NCBI GenBank assembly: GCA_037447655.1
Contig: JBBHKE010003455.1
Location: 151,453 to 215,452, forward strand
Source of the DNA: Zygnema cylindricum
Taxonomy: Eukaryota > Streptophyta > Zygnematophyceae > Zygnematales > Zygnemataceae
Direction of reading: 5' to 3'
Length of the DNA: 64,000 nt
The translations under genes were made by a program, and so were the position numbers. Every line of letters begins with the position of its first letter. Position 1 is the first letter of the stretch. This document shows positions 1 to 56,860 of this stretch, piece after piece. The notes beneath the pieces are model-generated. The model was not told the origin of the DNA and ran no database searches. It saw only the letters and a list, made by a program, of their open reading frames with translations.

Positions 1-864
1 TTTTTTTTCTTAACGTTAGGTGGTTAAAAGCCGTCCTCGTCACTCGAACCTACATTAGAAGTAATAACACTAAAATACACCACACGTTATATATTTCTTA
101 CTCGCACCATGTCCGGAAAACTAAAGGTCATTTGATGTTTTGTTTGTTGTGGTAAAGAATATGCGATACAAAAGATGGGAAGTATTAGAAGATTCGGCTT
201 CGATAGAAGTTATCTCCTAATTAGAAATCTAGCTGTGTTTTAGAATACTGAAATCTAGAATTCTTTAGCCTGTTTTAGTATCTAGGATTCCGGTATTCCA
301 GTTTGTCTTTTTCTGTCCAGTCAGTTTTATTCTACGTACCTCAGGTGTGATTAAAATCCGGTCAAAGATCTGCCTATAAATCTTGACCCCAGCTTTTGGG
401 TGAAGGGTCAAGTGACTTTTCAGGTTAGGAAAGTTCCTCTAGTTTCCGAGAGGTCACTCTCGGGATATTTTCCTGCTTTCTATTTAAACTTGTTTTACCC
501 TTTCATTTTCTATCAATCAAAAACTCTTTCAGGCTATCTGTCTTTCCACTCTATTTTCTGCTGTCATGTCTTCTCATGTAATAGGAAGTATACATTACAT
601 CAACTTTTTGGATACTTTCCTTCAAAACAACTTACTTTTGTCAGTGCTGAGAGTGTGCTTACACAAAAGTTCACATAAAAACTTCCTCTTAGAGAAACAA
701 TTAGATAAGTTGTTTCTTTTTTATCAGCATGAGAAAAAAACTTTTTCATATTTTGTTGTATTGTGAAAAGGTGACAACTAAGGCTTCTTTTTGCACTAGA
801 CAAATCTTAAAGAAAATCATAAGTAAAATTTAAACTATCTGAACATTTTTTTTGCTTCTTGCAG
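1..864 (+). other. Intron of TRAIP-like gene (partial)
   Basis: AT-rich sequence upstream of the first visible exon, ending in the acceptor tttgcttcttgcag. I see no coding exon in it. The small ORFs here show no codon bias or recognisable motif. Confidence 0.6.
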
Positions 865-947
865 GATCTCCATCAAGTTATTTCACAGAAAGATGATCTG
901 GAGAAGAAGACAATGGAACTTGAGAAGATTATCGCAGAATCCAAAAT
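865..947 (+). CDS. TRAIP: TRAIP-like, first visible exon
   Basis: 83 nt, entered in phase 0 after ttcttgcag and left in phase 2 at AT|GTGATG. Encodes 27 residues of coiled coil beginning DLHQVISQKDDLEKK, rich in Glu, Lys and heptad Leu/Ile. Confidence 0.75.
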
Positions 948-3900
948 GTGATGCCGTATTTATGATCTGTCCCCCCTTTCAAGTTCTGCCGAATGATGAA
1001 TGGCTGTGAAAGAAATATGTTTTTATTAGCAGTTTTCGGTGCTCGTTTCCTCTGGTAGGAACTCTCTAGTCTGTCTCACCTATTGTTCATGTACATACCT
1101 CTCATATTCAACTTTAAAAATATGCCGTTAAAATATTTCTAAACAGAATATGCCACTAAAATGTTTCTAAACTTTCAACACGGAGATACGCCATTAAAAT
1201 GTTTCCAAGCAAAGCATGCCGTTGACATGTTTCTGACTTTTTTTTGTTTTGGTAACCTTTTTTTGTTTCTTTGTTTTTGTTTTCCGTTGCTGTTTTATAG
1301 GAGTACAGATTCAAATGTTGACGAAGCAGAACTGGACCGCCTAGTCCAGTCATTGCTGAAGCATAGGCATTCGGAGAGTGTCATTCGTTCTCTCCAACAA
1401 TCTCTATTAGAACGAAACAGGTAATTTTTGAACTTTTGGCGGTTGCTTTAGTTACGAGTGGTCACAGTTTGAAATGACGAGAGAAAGGAGAACAAAACAG
1501 GTGTGTTCTTGCATTTTTGGTGGTTGCTTTTGGTATGAATGATTCCAGTTCAAACGATGAGAGAAAAAGAGAAAGAAAGATTGGGAAAGGCTTGCAAGCA
1601 AATGAGTTGTTGATTGATTGTTTATTGCACTTCACAAATGAGAGGCTCTATTCTCCGTATAGAAAAACATGAGAAGGCTGGTTTAAGCATCCTCATTAAG
1701 CAGGTTTGTAAGAAAAGCATGCGAAGGTACATTCAATCCACCTTCTCATGTTTTTCTTACAAATCTGCTTATGAGGTTGGTTAAATCAACGTTCTCATGT
1801 TTTTCTTGTGAGCCTGCTCATATGGTTAACCATCCTTATAAGAAAGACATGAGAAGGTTGATCTAACCGTTGTTATAAGGTTTTTTGTAACTGAATGGGC
1901 AGGATGTACAGAGAACTCGTTGGAAAATGCGATCAGCTTGGTTCTCAGCAAAAATTAACAGAGAAACGAAGTGATTTAGCAGTTAAGAGGATGAAGAAAT
2001 TGAAGGTACGCCTTTGACCGAAAATATTCGTTATTGATTTCTTTTGGAGTCAAAGCTAGACATTTGCTAGGTAACGACACTGCCTAATGCTATTAGAGTT
2101 AGTGAACTTATTAGAATTAAGTACATAAAATTGTGTTTTGCTGCGTGGCTCGTTATGGGCCACTTAACTCTAGAGTGTTATTAACACTAATTTACGATTT
2201 TGAGTCGGAAAAACACTCACTTGAAATAGAGTGATTAACTCTAGTAGCAATTGGCAATTTAGTTCAATACTGTATGGCGCCTAATTTAAATTACTTTTGG
2301 GTCACTTGTAAGTCATTCAGAAGGTTGACAAAATTCAAAGATGAGGATGATGAAGATGAAGATGATGATGAAGATGATGATGATGATGATGATGATGATT
2401 TGGTATTCAGAAACTCAAAACTTTTTTTTTATTGAAATATAAAAATCTTTATTAACATGGTTCCTCGATGAGTTGACAGTTTTTGACAATTCAAACCCAA
2501 TGTGCAGTCACAAGTGGAGTTTTTGGAGAAGGAGAACGCGAGGTTACTATCGCTCAAAACTACACCTGTTGTGACCCAAAAACCATTTTCAAAAGACAAT
2601 ACTGCCTCATCTTCCCTTGGACTTCACAAGGGAGATCAATGTCCTACACGTGGGAGGTCAAAAGACAAAGGCTTTAGCATTACCAACGATGGTTTTGGAG
2701 AAGTTCCTCTGTCAACAAAGGCATTTATGGATATTCCTAACCACTTTAACATTGTTGACGTCAGAAAAGATGGCCATAAAAGGAACAGGGAAATGGACGA
2801 AGAAGTGACAAACGGTGACGTTGAACATGGAAATGCGATCCTTTTCAATGAAGAGAAGCATTCCGGAGTATTGCTAACAGTTGATTCTCATTCGTTATTG
2901 GATAACCAAGTTATTAGGAAACAACAAGTAACAATGTCACATAAGACAAAAACCCTTCTGAATGACAAAGAAGACCCTTCTGTGACTCTAGATGTAGAGC
3001 TGAAAGATGGACAAGTTTTTTCTGAGGGTAGTATGATAGGTGATCTTTTCGAAGAAATAGAGATTGAAAGGAGAGCTTTGAATAATGATAATGCCACAAC
3101 AAATGAAAGGTTACAGGAGACCATTCTACCAGATACAACAAATTTTCAAGCTGGGAAATCAGCTCCCCTCACTGATGAATCCGAGCGAGAAAATGAAATC
3201 GAGCAGAAAAACGAAATCAAGCGGAAAAACGAATTCAAGCGAAAAAACAAATTCAAGGGAAAAAACGAATACGAACACGAAAAACACGTTAACTTGGTAC
3301 GATTTGCCTCGAATGTAGAAACGACAGAAACAGATGTGAATCCTGAGGAGGAACAGGATCTTGAATTTGGAGATATGGACTTTTACATGGCCAGTCCTGT
3401 CCAAAACTTGACTGAATATAAGAAAAAAGATAGTAAAGAGAAAGCAGATAGTAAAGCATTACTTTTAGGGAGTCGAGGCTCAAGCTTAAGACAGGACCCT
3501 GTTGTTATTAGGAAAGAATACGGGCTTTCAGGGCCAACTACAAGATATGTGAACGCTGATCAACGGAGTTCAGGCATGGATCTCACTCCCTCTTCCCCTC
3601 TCTCTTCCCCTCCCTCTTCTCCTTCCTCTCCCCCTCCCTCTTCCCCTCCCTCTTTCCCTCCTTCTCCCTCTACCCCTCTCTGTTCCCCCTTCTCTCCCCT
3701 CCCTCTACTTCTCCATCTTCCCGTCCCATCCCCCATTTCCCCTCCCTCTCTCCCTCCTCTCCCCCACCCTCGTGATGGCATGCTGGAACTGAGGTAGGAG
3801 TAAGAAAAACATAGTTATTGTGGGAAGTATTCAGAATGAAAATTGTAGGTGCGGTTATTGACGCTTTTTAACACACAATCTATTTGTTTATTTGATTATT

Positions 3901-6141
3901 TATTTATTTTTATTTAAATTCTGATTGCTTATTGATTCACTCCATACATGCCCAAGAAAAAATAATTAATTTGCCATTTTGGGCTTAGAATAGCATTTTT
4001 TCCTGTTTTTTTTTATTTTCTTTGGAAACTTAAATGAAATTGATTTGTTAACAAATTAATGAAATTGAAACATAAACTAATTTGTTAACAAATTAATGAA
4101 ACTGAAACTATAACTCATTTATTAAAAAAAAATAACAATACTGAAACTGAAACTAACTCGTTTACAAAAAAAAAAAAAAAACTATTTTTAAAGTGGTGTT
4201 CTCCAACCTCGGAACGCTAAATAGTGTCTAACATTATATCTGGGTACAAAAGGAAATTAAAAGAGTTGGGGCTGTCCCCAAATTAAAAGGAAGTTAAAAG
4301 GGTTTTAGTTAATCAGGAAAGACAGTCACCAATATTAGTGTGGACACCACTGATTCAGGCACGATTTTTTCTGGCTGAAAATCAATCATAAAATAGTGAT
4401 GGTAACACTATTTAAGAAAGTGAAATTACAATCCACCACGTCTCCCTACAATAAGTTAGTATTATACATTTGAATTTCTCATTTACACTAATAATTCCTT
4501 CACACTAATAGCAATGGAAAGTGCAATGTTTACGATATGTGAAAAACCGATGTTAACAACATCTATCTCAAATTGGTTAAGTTCTTGTGGACTCTCACTC
4601 TCTCTCTCCCCCTGTCTCTCTGTCCCTCTCTCTCTGTCCCTCTCTCTCTGTCCCTCTCCCTCTCTCCCTCTCTCTCTGTCTCTCTCCCTCTCCCTCTCCC
4701 TCTCCCTCTCCCTCTCAGCAGGTTTTGATACTACCATGAGAGACCACGGCCTCCTTTCTTTGGGCTCTTCTTCGGCCGTTACCTCTTTTAGTCACAATTC
4801 TTCGGGAGGAAGTTTTATAAGTTTTGGACCCGACGGGAGAGGAGGCACCAAGAAAGTATTAAAACCGGGACATTTGGTGAGAAAACTCTATTCACTGAGG
4901 ACTCATTTCTTAATAGGAAATGCTTTTTTGAGTGTTTTTACTTCAAAAGTTCATGAATGATAAGGTAAGCTCGATAAGGTTTGTTAATTCTAATGGTTAA
5001 AGATAGACAAGGAGTGTCTGTTTATTCGTCTACTAAGTGTCTGTTTATTCGTCTACTAATTTTAATTATTGTTTTGATATAGTCTCTCTCCGTCCCTCCT
5101 TCCATCTCCCTCCCTCCTTCCCTCCCTCTCCCTCCCTCCCTCTCCCTCCCTCTCCCTCCCTCTCTCTCCCCCTCTCCCTCTCTCCTTCCCTTCCCCCACC
5201 CCTCTCCCCCTTCCCCTCCCCTTCCCTCCCTCCCTTCCCCTCCCCCTCCCCCTCACCCTCCCCCTTCCCCCCTCCCCCTCTCTTCCCCTCCCCTCCCTCC
5301 CTCCGCTCCTCCCTCTCCTCCTCCCCCCTCCCCTCCCCCCTCCCTCTCCCCCCCTCCCTCTTCCCCTCTCCCCCCCCCTTATCCCCTCCCCCTCCCCCTC
5401 TCTTACCGTTCTTGTTTTTTTACTTTTCAAATTGTGTGAAATGTTTCTTTTGGGTGAAACTGTTTCTATTTTCTTGTAATCTCCCAAGGGACCATTCTGA
5501 TAATTTCCACACTATTTAAAAAGAGAAAAAAGAAACGATAAAACTCCTAGAGTTCTTGGATTTTCCTTTAGTGGTAGTTTTTTTCTTACATTATTTAATC
5601 TGTCTTTAAGGATTTGAAAATCTGATTTTTTTTAAAACAATGGACTTTCATATACACCTAAAATCTGTAAAATTTTAAAACTTTCTAAGAATTGGATCCA
5701 CACACTTTCATAATGGTTTTTCATTCAGAATCGTTCATCTCTAGCCTCAAATGGTTGTCAATTTTTTTCATTTTAATTTTTTTTTTTTTTTTTTTTCATT
5801 TCAAAGATTTGTAATCAGATGGTTTTTTACCCATCGTGAGTCATGAACAAAAACTTAATTTTCTTCTTTTGTCTTGTTCTTCTTTTTCCTCTTGTTCTTC
5901 TTTCTCTTCTTCTTTTTGTTCTTCTTTCTCCTCTTTTTCTTCTTTTCTTCTCTTTCTTCGCTGTCGCCTTTTTCTTCTTTTTCTTTTTATCCTGTCTTTT
6001 TCTTGTTTTTCTTTCTATTTGGTTAAAATACAGAGTGAAAGTCATTTTTCAACCGGGAGACCAAAAAAGATAGTTTGCACAAATCAGTCCAAAAAAGACT
6101 CTGGAATGGCCTCTATTGGTAGTTATTTCAGCAAGAAATAA
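865..6141 (+). CDS. TRAIP: TRAIP-like RING-type E3 ubiquitin ligase, 3' part (six exons)
   Basis: Spliced gene entering from the left edge: exons 865-947, 1301-1420, 1903-2005, 2508-3793, 4741-4876 and 6034-6141, all phase-compatible, giving 611 residues plus stop. The visible part holds coiled-coil segments, a long charged low-complexity region, a conserved block SFISFGPDGRGGTKKVLK and a C-terminal PCNA-binding-like motif SIGSYFSKK. The order coiled coil, leucine/arginine block (RSLQQSLLERNRMYRELVGK), then GxDGRGG(x)KVL and a C-terminal PIP-like motif matches plant TRAIP homologues as I know them. TRAIP ubiquitinates replisome components at stalled or converged forks. The N-terminal RING finger must lie upstream of this window, so catalytic residues cannot be checked. 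It converges tail to tail with the ZFYVE26-like gene. An AATAAA lies at 6180. The join between exons four and five is the least certain part. Confidence 0.82.
1301..1420 (+). CDS. TRAIP: TRAIP-like, second visible exon
   Basis: 120 nt between ttttatag and AG|GTAATT (phase 2 to phase 2). Encodes the acidic start STDSNVDEAELDRLVQSLL followed by a helical RSLQQSLLERNR segment. Plant TRAIP homologues have a matching 'RRSLVMRNKSYKELM' block here. Confidence 0.82.
1655..1880. repeat. Foldback (inverted repeat) cluster in TRAIP-like intron
   Basis: An arm near 1660-1730 (acatgagaaggctggttta ... tttgtaagaaaagcatg) is repeated in reverse complement at 1737-1795. A second foldback follows at about 1780-1860, centred on tatggttaaccata. 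Together they would form adjacent hairpins in the pre-mRNA. Confidence 0.7.
1903..2005 (+). CDS. TRAIP: TRAIP-like, third visible exon
   Basis: 103 nt from ...gggcag to AAG|GTACGC, phase 2 to phase 0. Encodes MYRELVGKCDQLGSQQ and a basic coiled coil ending KRMKKLK. It continues the TRAIP coiled coil directly. Confidence 0.82.
2341..2400. repeat. (GAT)n microsatellite
   Basis: About 60 bases of gatgat repeats with a few substitutions, in the intron before the large TRAIP-like exon. Confidence 0.9.
2508..3793 (+). CDS. TRAIP: TRAIP-like, large fourth visible exon
   Basis: Long exon opening after aatgtgcag with SQVEFLEKENARLL (end of the coiled coil), then about 400 residues of charged, probably disordered linker. 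Residues from 3180 to 3295 form a short Lys/Asn/Glu tandem repeat (KNEIKRKNEFKRKNKF type). From 3580 to 3770 the reading frame runs through a TCCCTC pyrimidine tract and encodes only Ser and Pro. The end at 3793 (AG|GTAGGA) is chosen because its phase 2 fits an acceptor at 4740. An earlier donor that leaves the Ser/Pro tract in the intron is possible. Confidence 0.75.
3580..3772 (+). repeat. TCCCTC pyrimidine tract inside a coding exon
   Basis: Imperfect CCTCCCTCTTCC repeats. The reading frame stays open through them, so they may be exonised as a Ser/Pro tail, or may be intronic if an earlier donor is used. Confidence 0.75.
4587..4716 (+). repeat. (TCCCTC)n/(TC)n tract at acceptor
   Basis: 130 bases of nearly pure pyrimidine ending at a CAG. 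It serves as an unusually long polypyrimidine tract before the fifth visible TRAIP-like exon. Confidence 0.85.
4741..4876 (+). CDS. TRAIP: TRAIP-like, fifth visible exon with conserved GPDGRGG block
   Basis: Encodes DHGLLSLGSSSAVTSF and SFISFGPDGRGGTKKVLK, the conserved C-terminal block of plant TRAIP homologues. It ends at CAT TTG|GTGAGA (4876), a strong phase 0 donor that fits the last exon. The acceptor at 4740 (accatgag) is weak but phase-correct. Acceptors at 4718 and 4721 are stronger and need a phase 1 donor upstream. A (TCCCTC)n tract at 4587-4716 supplies the polypyrimidine tract. Confidence 0.7.
5087..5403 (+). repeat. Long C/T-rich tract in TRAIP-like intron
   Basis: More than 300 bases of CCCTCC/CCCTCT on the + strand. 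ORFs predicted on both strands here are low-complexity Ser/Pro or Gly/Arg and not credible. Confidence 0.9.
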
Positions 6142-7425
6142 TTAGAGGGAAATTAATGGAGAGAAGTAAATAGTGAAATAATAAAATATTGTTTCACTAT
6201 TCCACCGCAGACTCAGCTGTCAAGTGAGTTATGAAATTCAAAGTTCTAGCATATACGAAATTGTTTTTTTTGTTTTTTTTTTGTGTTTTTTGTTTTTTTT
6301 TTTGTTGCCGCTGTTGTTGAAAATTAAGGGATAAGACTCTCGGCTTTCTCGTTTGCATGTAATTGGTCGGTAAAGTCCCTTTTTTCCCTCTTTCTTTAAC
6401 TTCCAAAAAATCATCCCTATATGGGTACGGATGTATCCCTGCATTTTGTAAAATATTCAAGGGTAAGATTTTAGGGTTTTTAGAGTTAAGATTCGCATGA
6501 CTCTCTAAGAGGTCCTTTAGAATTCAAAATGAAACCAGACCATCACATATTCACCTTACAAGCACCTTCTTTCAGTAAAACTAAGGTATATACATAAATA
6601 TTTTTTTGGGCCGCCTAAGGACTTCGAGAATCGATAATGTTTGATGCCCACATAATTTTCTTGTGTACAGAATAGTAAGACACAACTTGAAAGTAAGGCG
6701 CTATGGTGGTCCTATTATTGATTTTGATTTTTGCTATGCTATTTTCTGTTTAATATGCATGGCAATTCTACTTATGACACCGATAATAACACTATTTCAG
6801 TGCCTTTTAATTTTGGCCTCTAGCCATGAAATAACACTATTAATAGTAATAGTCTCTCTCTTAATTCTTTAAAAGTTTCAATCAACGTGCTTTGAAAATG
6901 AATTGGAATAAACAATTAGTATAAACCCCAACTTAAAACGATTTGCCATGTACTGTGCATTTCCTGCATAAGAATGCAGCGATTAACTCAGGAACTGCTG
7001 CACCGAAGAAGACGAATGGCAATGCTGCCTGAGAGTACTTAAACCAAGATATGAATATCATATTAAAAAGCGATGTAAGGTGAGATATATCCCCACAGGC
7101 GAGGTAAAGTGAGGTGAGGTAAGATGAGATGAGGTGGTGGTGGCAACAGGGATGTGTGTTCTCATTTGATAGTGCCTATTTCTGTGAAATGCCCCAAAGA
7201 ATAGATTAAGCTTTTACAAGAAAACCCAACGAACAAGAAAATAGCACCTCATGAGTTGAATAAAAAAAAAATTCAGCTGTAGTGGTCTGCTTTTCCGAAG
7301 AACATTATTCTTTTACACCAAATGGACATTTAGGTATGCGAAAACTGCGCCAAGGTTTCTTTTCGGAGGTCTCTTCACTTCTGTTGAAAAGTCTTTGGTT
7401 TTACCACAGCAGTTTCTACATTTCA
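5429..7425. repeat. Segmental duplication A (TRAIP-like 3' end and flank)
   Basis: About 2.0 kb that recurs in the same orientation at about 18871-20975. It holds the end of the last TRAIP-like intron, the last exon and 1.2 kb of 3' flank. I judge identity to be about 90% by eye. This copy is the native one because it continues the gene. Confidence 0.9.
6034..6141 (+). CDS. TRAIP: TRAIP-like, last exon with PIP-box-like tail
   Basis: 108 nt after a 160-base T/C-rich stretch and ttaaaatacag. Reads in phase 0 from SESHFSTGRPKK to the terminal GMASIGSYFSKK and TAA. SIGSYF fits the hydrophobic-x-x-aromatic-aromatic core of PCNA-interacting peptides, and TRAIP proteins carry such a motif at their C-terminus. 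The same exon is duplicated intact at 19586-19693. Confidence 0.8.
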   Translation, partial: SESHFSTGRPKKIVCTNQSKKDSGMASIGSYFSKK

Positions 7426-7469
7426 TAAACAGTATAGACACCTGAACACCATCCTAAATGTGTTTCAAA

Positions 7470-7915
7470 ATATACATCACAAAACTACACAACACTTTCA
7501 AAATGTACAAAACTATCAATGCTGCAAATATGCCTCTCAACAAATGACAGACCTTGTTTTGTTTGCTTTTGGGCATATACAAGCCCAAAGAAATAAAACG
7601 GATGTCACACTGCGAACAAAAATTGAATTGAAAGGATAAAACTACGCCCGCAGTCAAAAGGACTGCAGAAAAGAAAAGGACACACATTATTTTTCGAAAT
7701 ATACAACACTTCCAATGCAAAAACATGCCTCTCAACCAATGTACACCTCCTCTCTTAGTTTCCTTCGTATTTTTTTTTTCTTGGGCATATACAGACATAG
7801 TCCAGCGACATAAAATGGATGATAATCTGTGAGGACCGAGAGGATAAAACTACAGCCGCAGTCAAAACGACTGCAAAAAGAAAAAGAAAAAGAAAAAGAA
7901 ATAAAGAGAGATATC
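7470..7915. repeat. Roughly 200-bp tandem repeat, two full units and a part
   Basis: The blocks starting gcctctcaac at 7531 and 7730 share gggcatatac, ggataaaactac.c.cgcagtcaaaa.gactgca and other segments. A partial unit precedes them. The - strand ORF across it is a by-product. Confidence 0.75.
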
Positions 7916-8289
7916 ACAGCGACAATGTCACTACCTGTACGACCTCACTGAATCACAGAGACGTAAAGCTGCTCGTGATTCTTATTCCTGACGCAGGTTG
8001 CCTTTGTTAATGCGAAAATCAAATAGTGAAACATTAAATCTACAAAAAGCACATGATCTAGGGCAGACCACAAAATTGTCGATGGTTTTTTTTTCCTTTT
8101 TCAGTCCTTTTCTGCACTCACAGAAGAGGAAAACCGAGTCAACAAAAACGTAAATAAAATTTGGAAAGATTCACTCCTCATCTACAAGCTCACCACACCA
8201 ATCATATCATACCATATAAAAGCTCTATTTTATCCTTGGATGTCAAATATGTCCTGTTCACTTCTACCCCTTTACAATAATTAATAATC

Positions 8290-8371
8290 GACGGGTGAGG
8301 GCGAGGGCGAGAGGGAGTGGGAGGGCAAGAGGGAGAGGGAGGGGGAGAGGGAGAGGTAGAGGGAGAGGGAA
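8290..8371. repeat. GGGAGA purine tract
   Basis: About 80 bases of ggga/gagg repeats, downstream of the ZFYVE26-like gene. Confidence 0.85.
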
Positions 8372-8439
8372 TAATTAATAATCAGCAGTCAATAATCATT
8401 TATCAATAACCAAGAACTCATAACCAATAACCGATAAGC

Positions 8440-8560
8440 GATAAACGATAACCGTAGCCGATAACCGTAACCGATAACCGTAACCGATAACCGTAACCGA
8501 TAACCGTAACCGATAACCGTAACCGATAACCGTAACCGATAACCGATTACTGATAACCAG
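8440..8560. repeat. 13-bp minisatellite GATAACC-GTAACC
   Basis: About eight near-perfect 13-base units made of a 7-mer and a 6-mer (gataacc + gtaacc), with degenerate units on both sides to about 8392 and 8640. On the other strand it reads GGTTAC-GGTTATC, loosely telomere-like but not a canonical telomere. Confidence 0.85.
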
Positions 8561-8689
8561 TAGCCGCTAACCAGTAACTGATAACCAATAACCCAGAACC
8601 GGTGACCAATGACCACTAATATCTATCATCAATAATCAACAACCGATAATGAGTAAACAACAACTAGAATAACAATAATAATTATCAGA

Positions 8690-9021
8690 AAACTAGTTAC
8701 TAATAATAATGACAATGACAATTACAATGACAATAATAATGATAATGAAAATATCATTACCATTATCGTGATGATGACATAATGAAATAGTAATGATAAC
8801 GATGATAAAAATGATAATGATGATATCATTAAACTACCGTGATGATGACCATAATCATGATTACCATAATGATTATGATAATCACAATGGCAATGGCAAT
8901 GGCGAATGGCAACTGAAAACTACAAGGGCAAGGGCAATTGCAATAGCAATGGAAATGGTAATGGTACTGATATTTTTATTATTGATAGCAATAATACTAC
9001 TACTACTACTACTACTACTAA
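8690..9021. repeat. Low-complexity (AAT/GAT/ACT)n region
   Basis: Degenerate trinucleotide repeats ending in (act)n at 8997-9020, directly against the stop codon of the ZFYVE26-like gene. Confidence 0.85.
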
Positions 9022-55494
<46,473 letters not shown>

Positions 55495-56018
55495 GGCGGA
55501 AACCCACGGACGCCACGTGGCAGAGCGAAAGCACCTTTCTACAGAGTCTTCACTTGTACTTTTCCATGGTTGACAAGTTCACAGAAGCGGTTTCCTTTCT
55601 CGAGTTTGCGTGGAGGTTATGTGCATGCAAGTATGCGCTTTGCAATGGTCGACTTCGTGATGATGATGATGTTAATAAATGCTTGTGCGCGAAGAATATC
55701 CCGACCGTCCGCTCATTTTTCCGAGCGCATATTTCCTGAACGTCCGCTCGAAAGTTGTACAAGTATGCGCTATGCAATATGATGATGACGACAAAGATGA
55801 TGCGTAGAGATTTGCAAGTGATGGTAAAACATGGCACGCAACGCGTGAAAACTACAATAGAAGATAAATTACATAGAAAAAAATTGCGCTAATGTTGAAG
55901 CCTTGAGGGTATATCCGTACCATATTGTACAATGTTTGGGCAAGCCATATCTACATCTACGCAAGATACTGAACAAAAACTGTAACAAGGACTTGGAGAG
56001 TGTAATCTGCCGCAACTT

Positions 56019-56606
56019 CGCAACATAGTTCAAAAGTAGGTGACAGTACACCCATACAATATGCCTATTGTACGTAAATTTTACAATACTACCTTAAGAC
56101 CCATATTGTATTAGCCGCAAAATGAAATAAAATAGTAACAGGGTTGAGTTGCACATGGTTCTATAGAGAATTAAACGTCATGTCTAAATTTGAAAAAAAA
56201 ACGGACAAAAAAGTTTTTTTCTGTGAGTTTTGAGCGACTTTTTATTTAAACCGTCAGATTCGGAAGATCTGACGGTCGTTGATGAAAGTAACGATCTAAG
56301 AAGATCACATGAAAAACCCATAACAAAACTTAGGACAGGACTATCGTCAGATTCGTCCGCGGGGTATTTTTTTTCCCGGTTTTTTTTCCCGCGCAATGTC
56401 ATCCTACGTCGTGTCAGTTCGCTAAAAAAATTCGTTCGGCGGCGTGCGTTGTACTATGAGCATACGTCAGATTCGTACGTTCGTACAGGGGTGTGCACAG
56501 CACACACACATACAGTATGCCTACGTTGCGAGAGTTTTGTGCCCAACTCTGTGTGCCTACCAAAGGCCTACCATAAAAACGCCTACTTTTGAACTATGCT
56601 TCGCAA
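56019..56606. repeat. Inverted repeat pair, 22-bp arms
   Basis: cgcaacatagttcaaaagtagg at 56019-56041 and its near reverse complement cctacttttgaactatgctt at 56581-56606, bounding the GTCAGATTCG repeats. It may be the ends of a worn small transposon. Confidence 0.6.
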
Positions 56607-56714
56607 TAACAGGTTCAAGGGTTGTACGGCAGGTTAAGACAAGTAGGCCAGTTGCACATGTATCGAGAATTTTACGTCTCACGCGTGGGAAATCCTCGCA
56701 GGCGTAACGACAAC

Positions 56715-56860
56715 TATGTACACCGCCAATCGCTATTAGCGTAGAAGTTTCTTTAGCGTATTGGAATAATTACCGTGGTTTACGCTAATTAAGAATTTGA
56801 AATTTTTCAAAAAAAACATACATTCTAATTGTTTACTAATGCTAATTTGGGTCTTTGAAA
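56715..56860. mobile_element. Degenerate MITE-like element, family M
   Basis: tacaccgccaatcgctattagcgta at 56717 is a family end; an inward aatgctaatttgggtc follows. The right end is not clear. Confidence 0.5.

Larger units (their letters stand above)
6142..9021. other. Intergenic region between convergent genes
   Basis: No gene recognised. It holds the TRAIP-like 3' flank up to about 7425, a GGTGAG/GGTAAG-rich patch near 7075-7140, a roughly 200-bp tandem duplication at 7470-7915, purine tracts, a 13-bp minisatellite and trinucleotide-rich sequence up to the stop codon of the ZFYVE26-like gene. Confidence 0.7.

Noticed and set aside
5037-5519. 160-residue Ser/Pro ORF and its antisense Gly/Arg ORF
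   Set aside because: Pure C/T repeat inside an intron; no splice context.
7454-7798. 114-residue membrane-like ORF
   Set aside because: It spans a noncoding tandem duplication; no homology or splice context.
8389-8616. 75-residue ORF rich in VIGYGYRLRLS repeats
   Set aside because: A translation of the 13-bp minisatellite.
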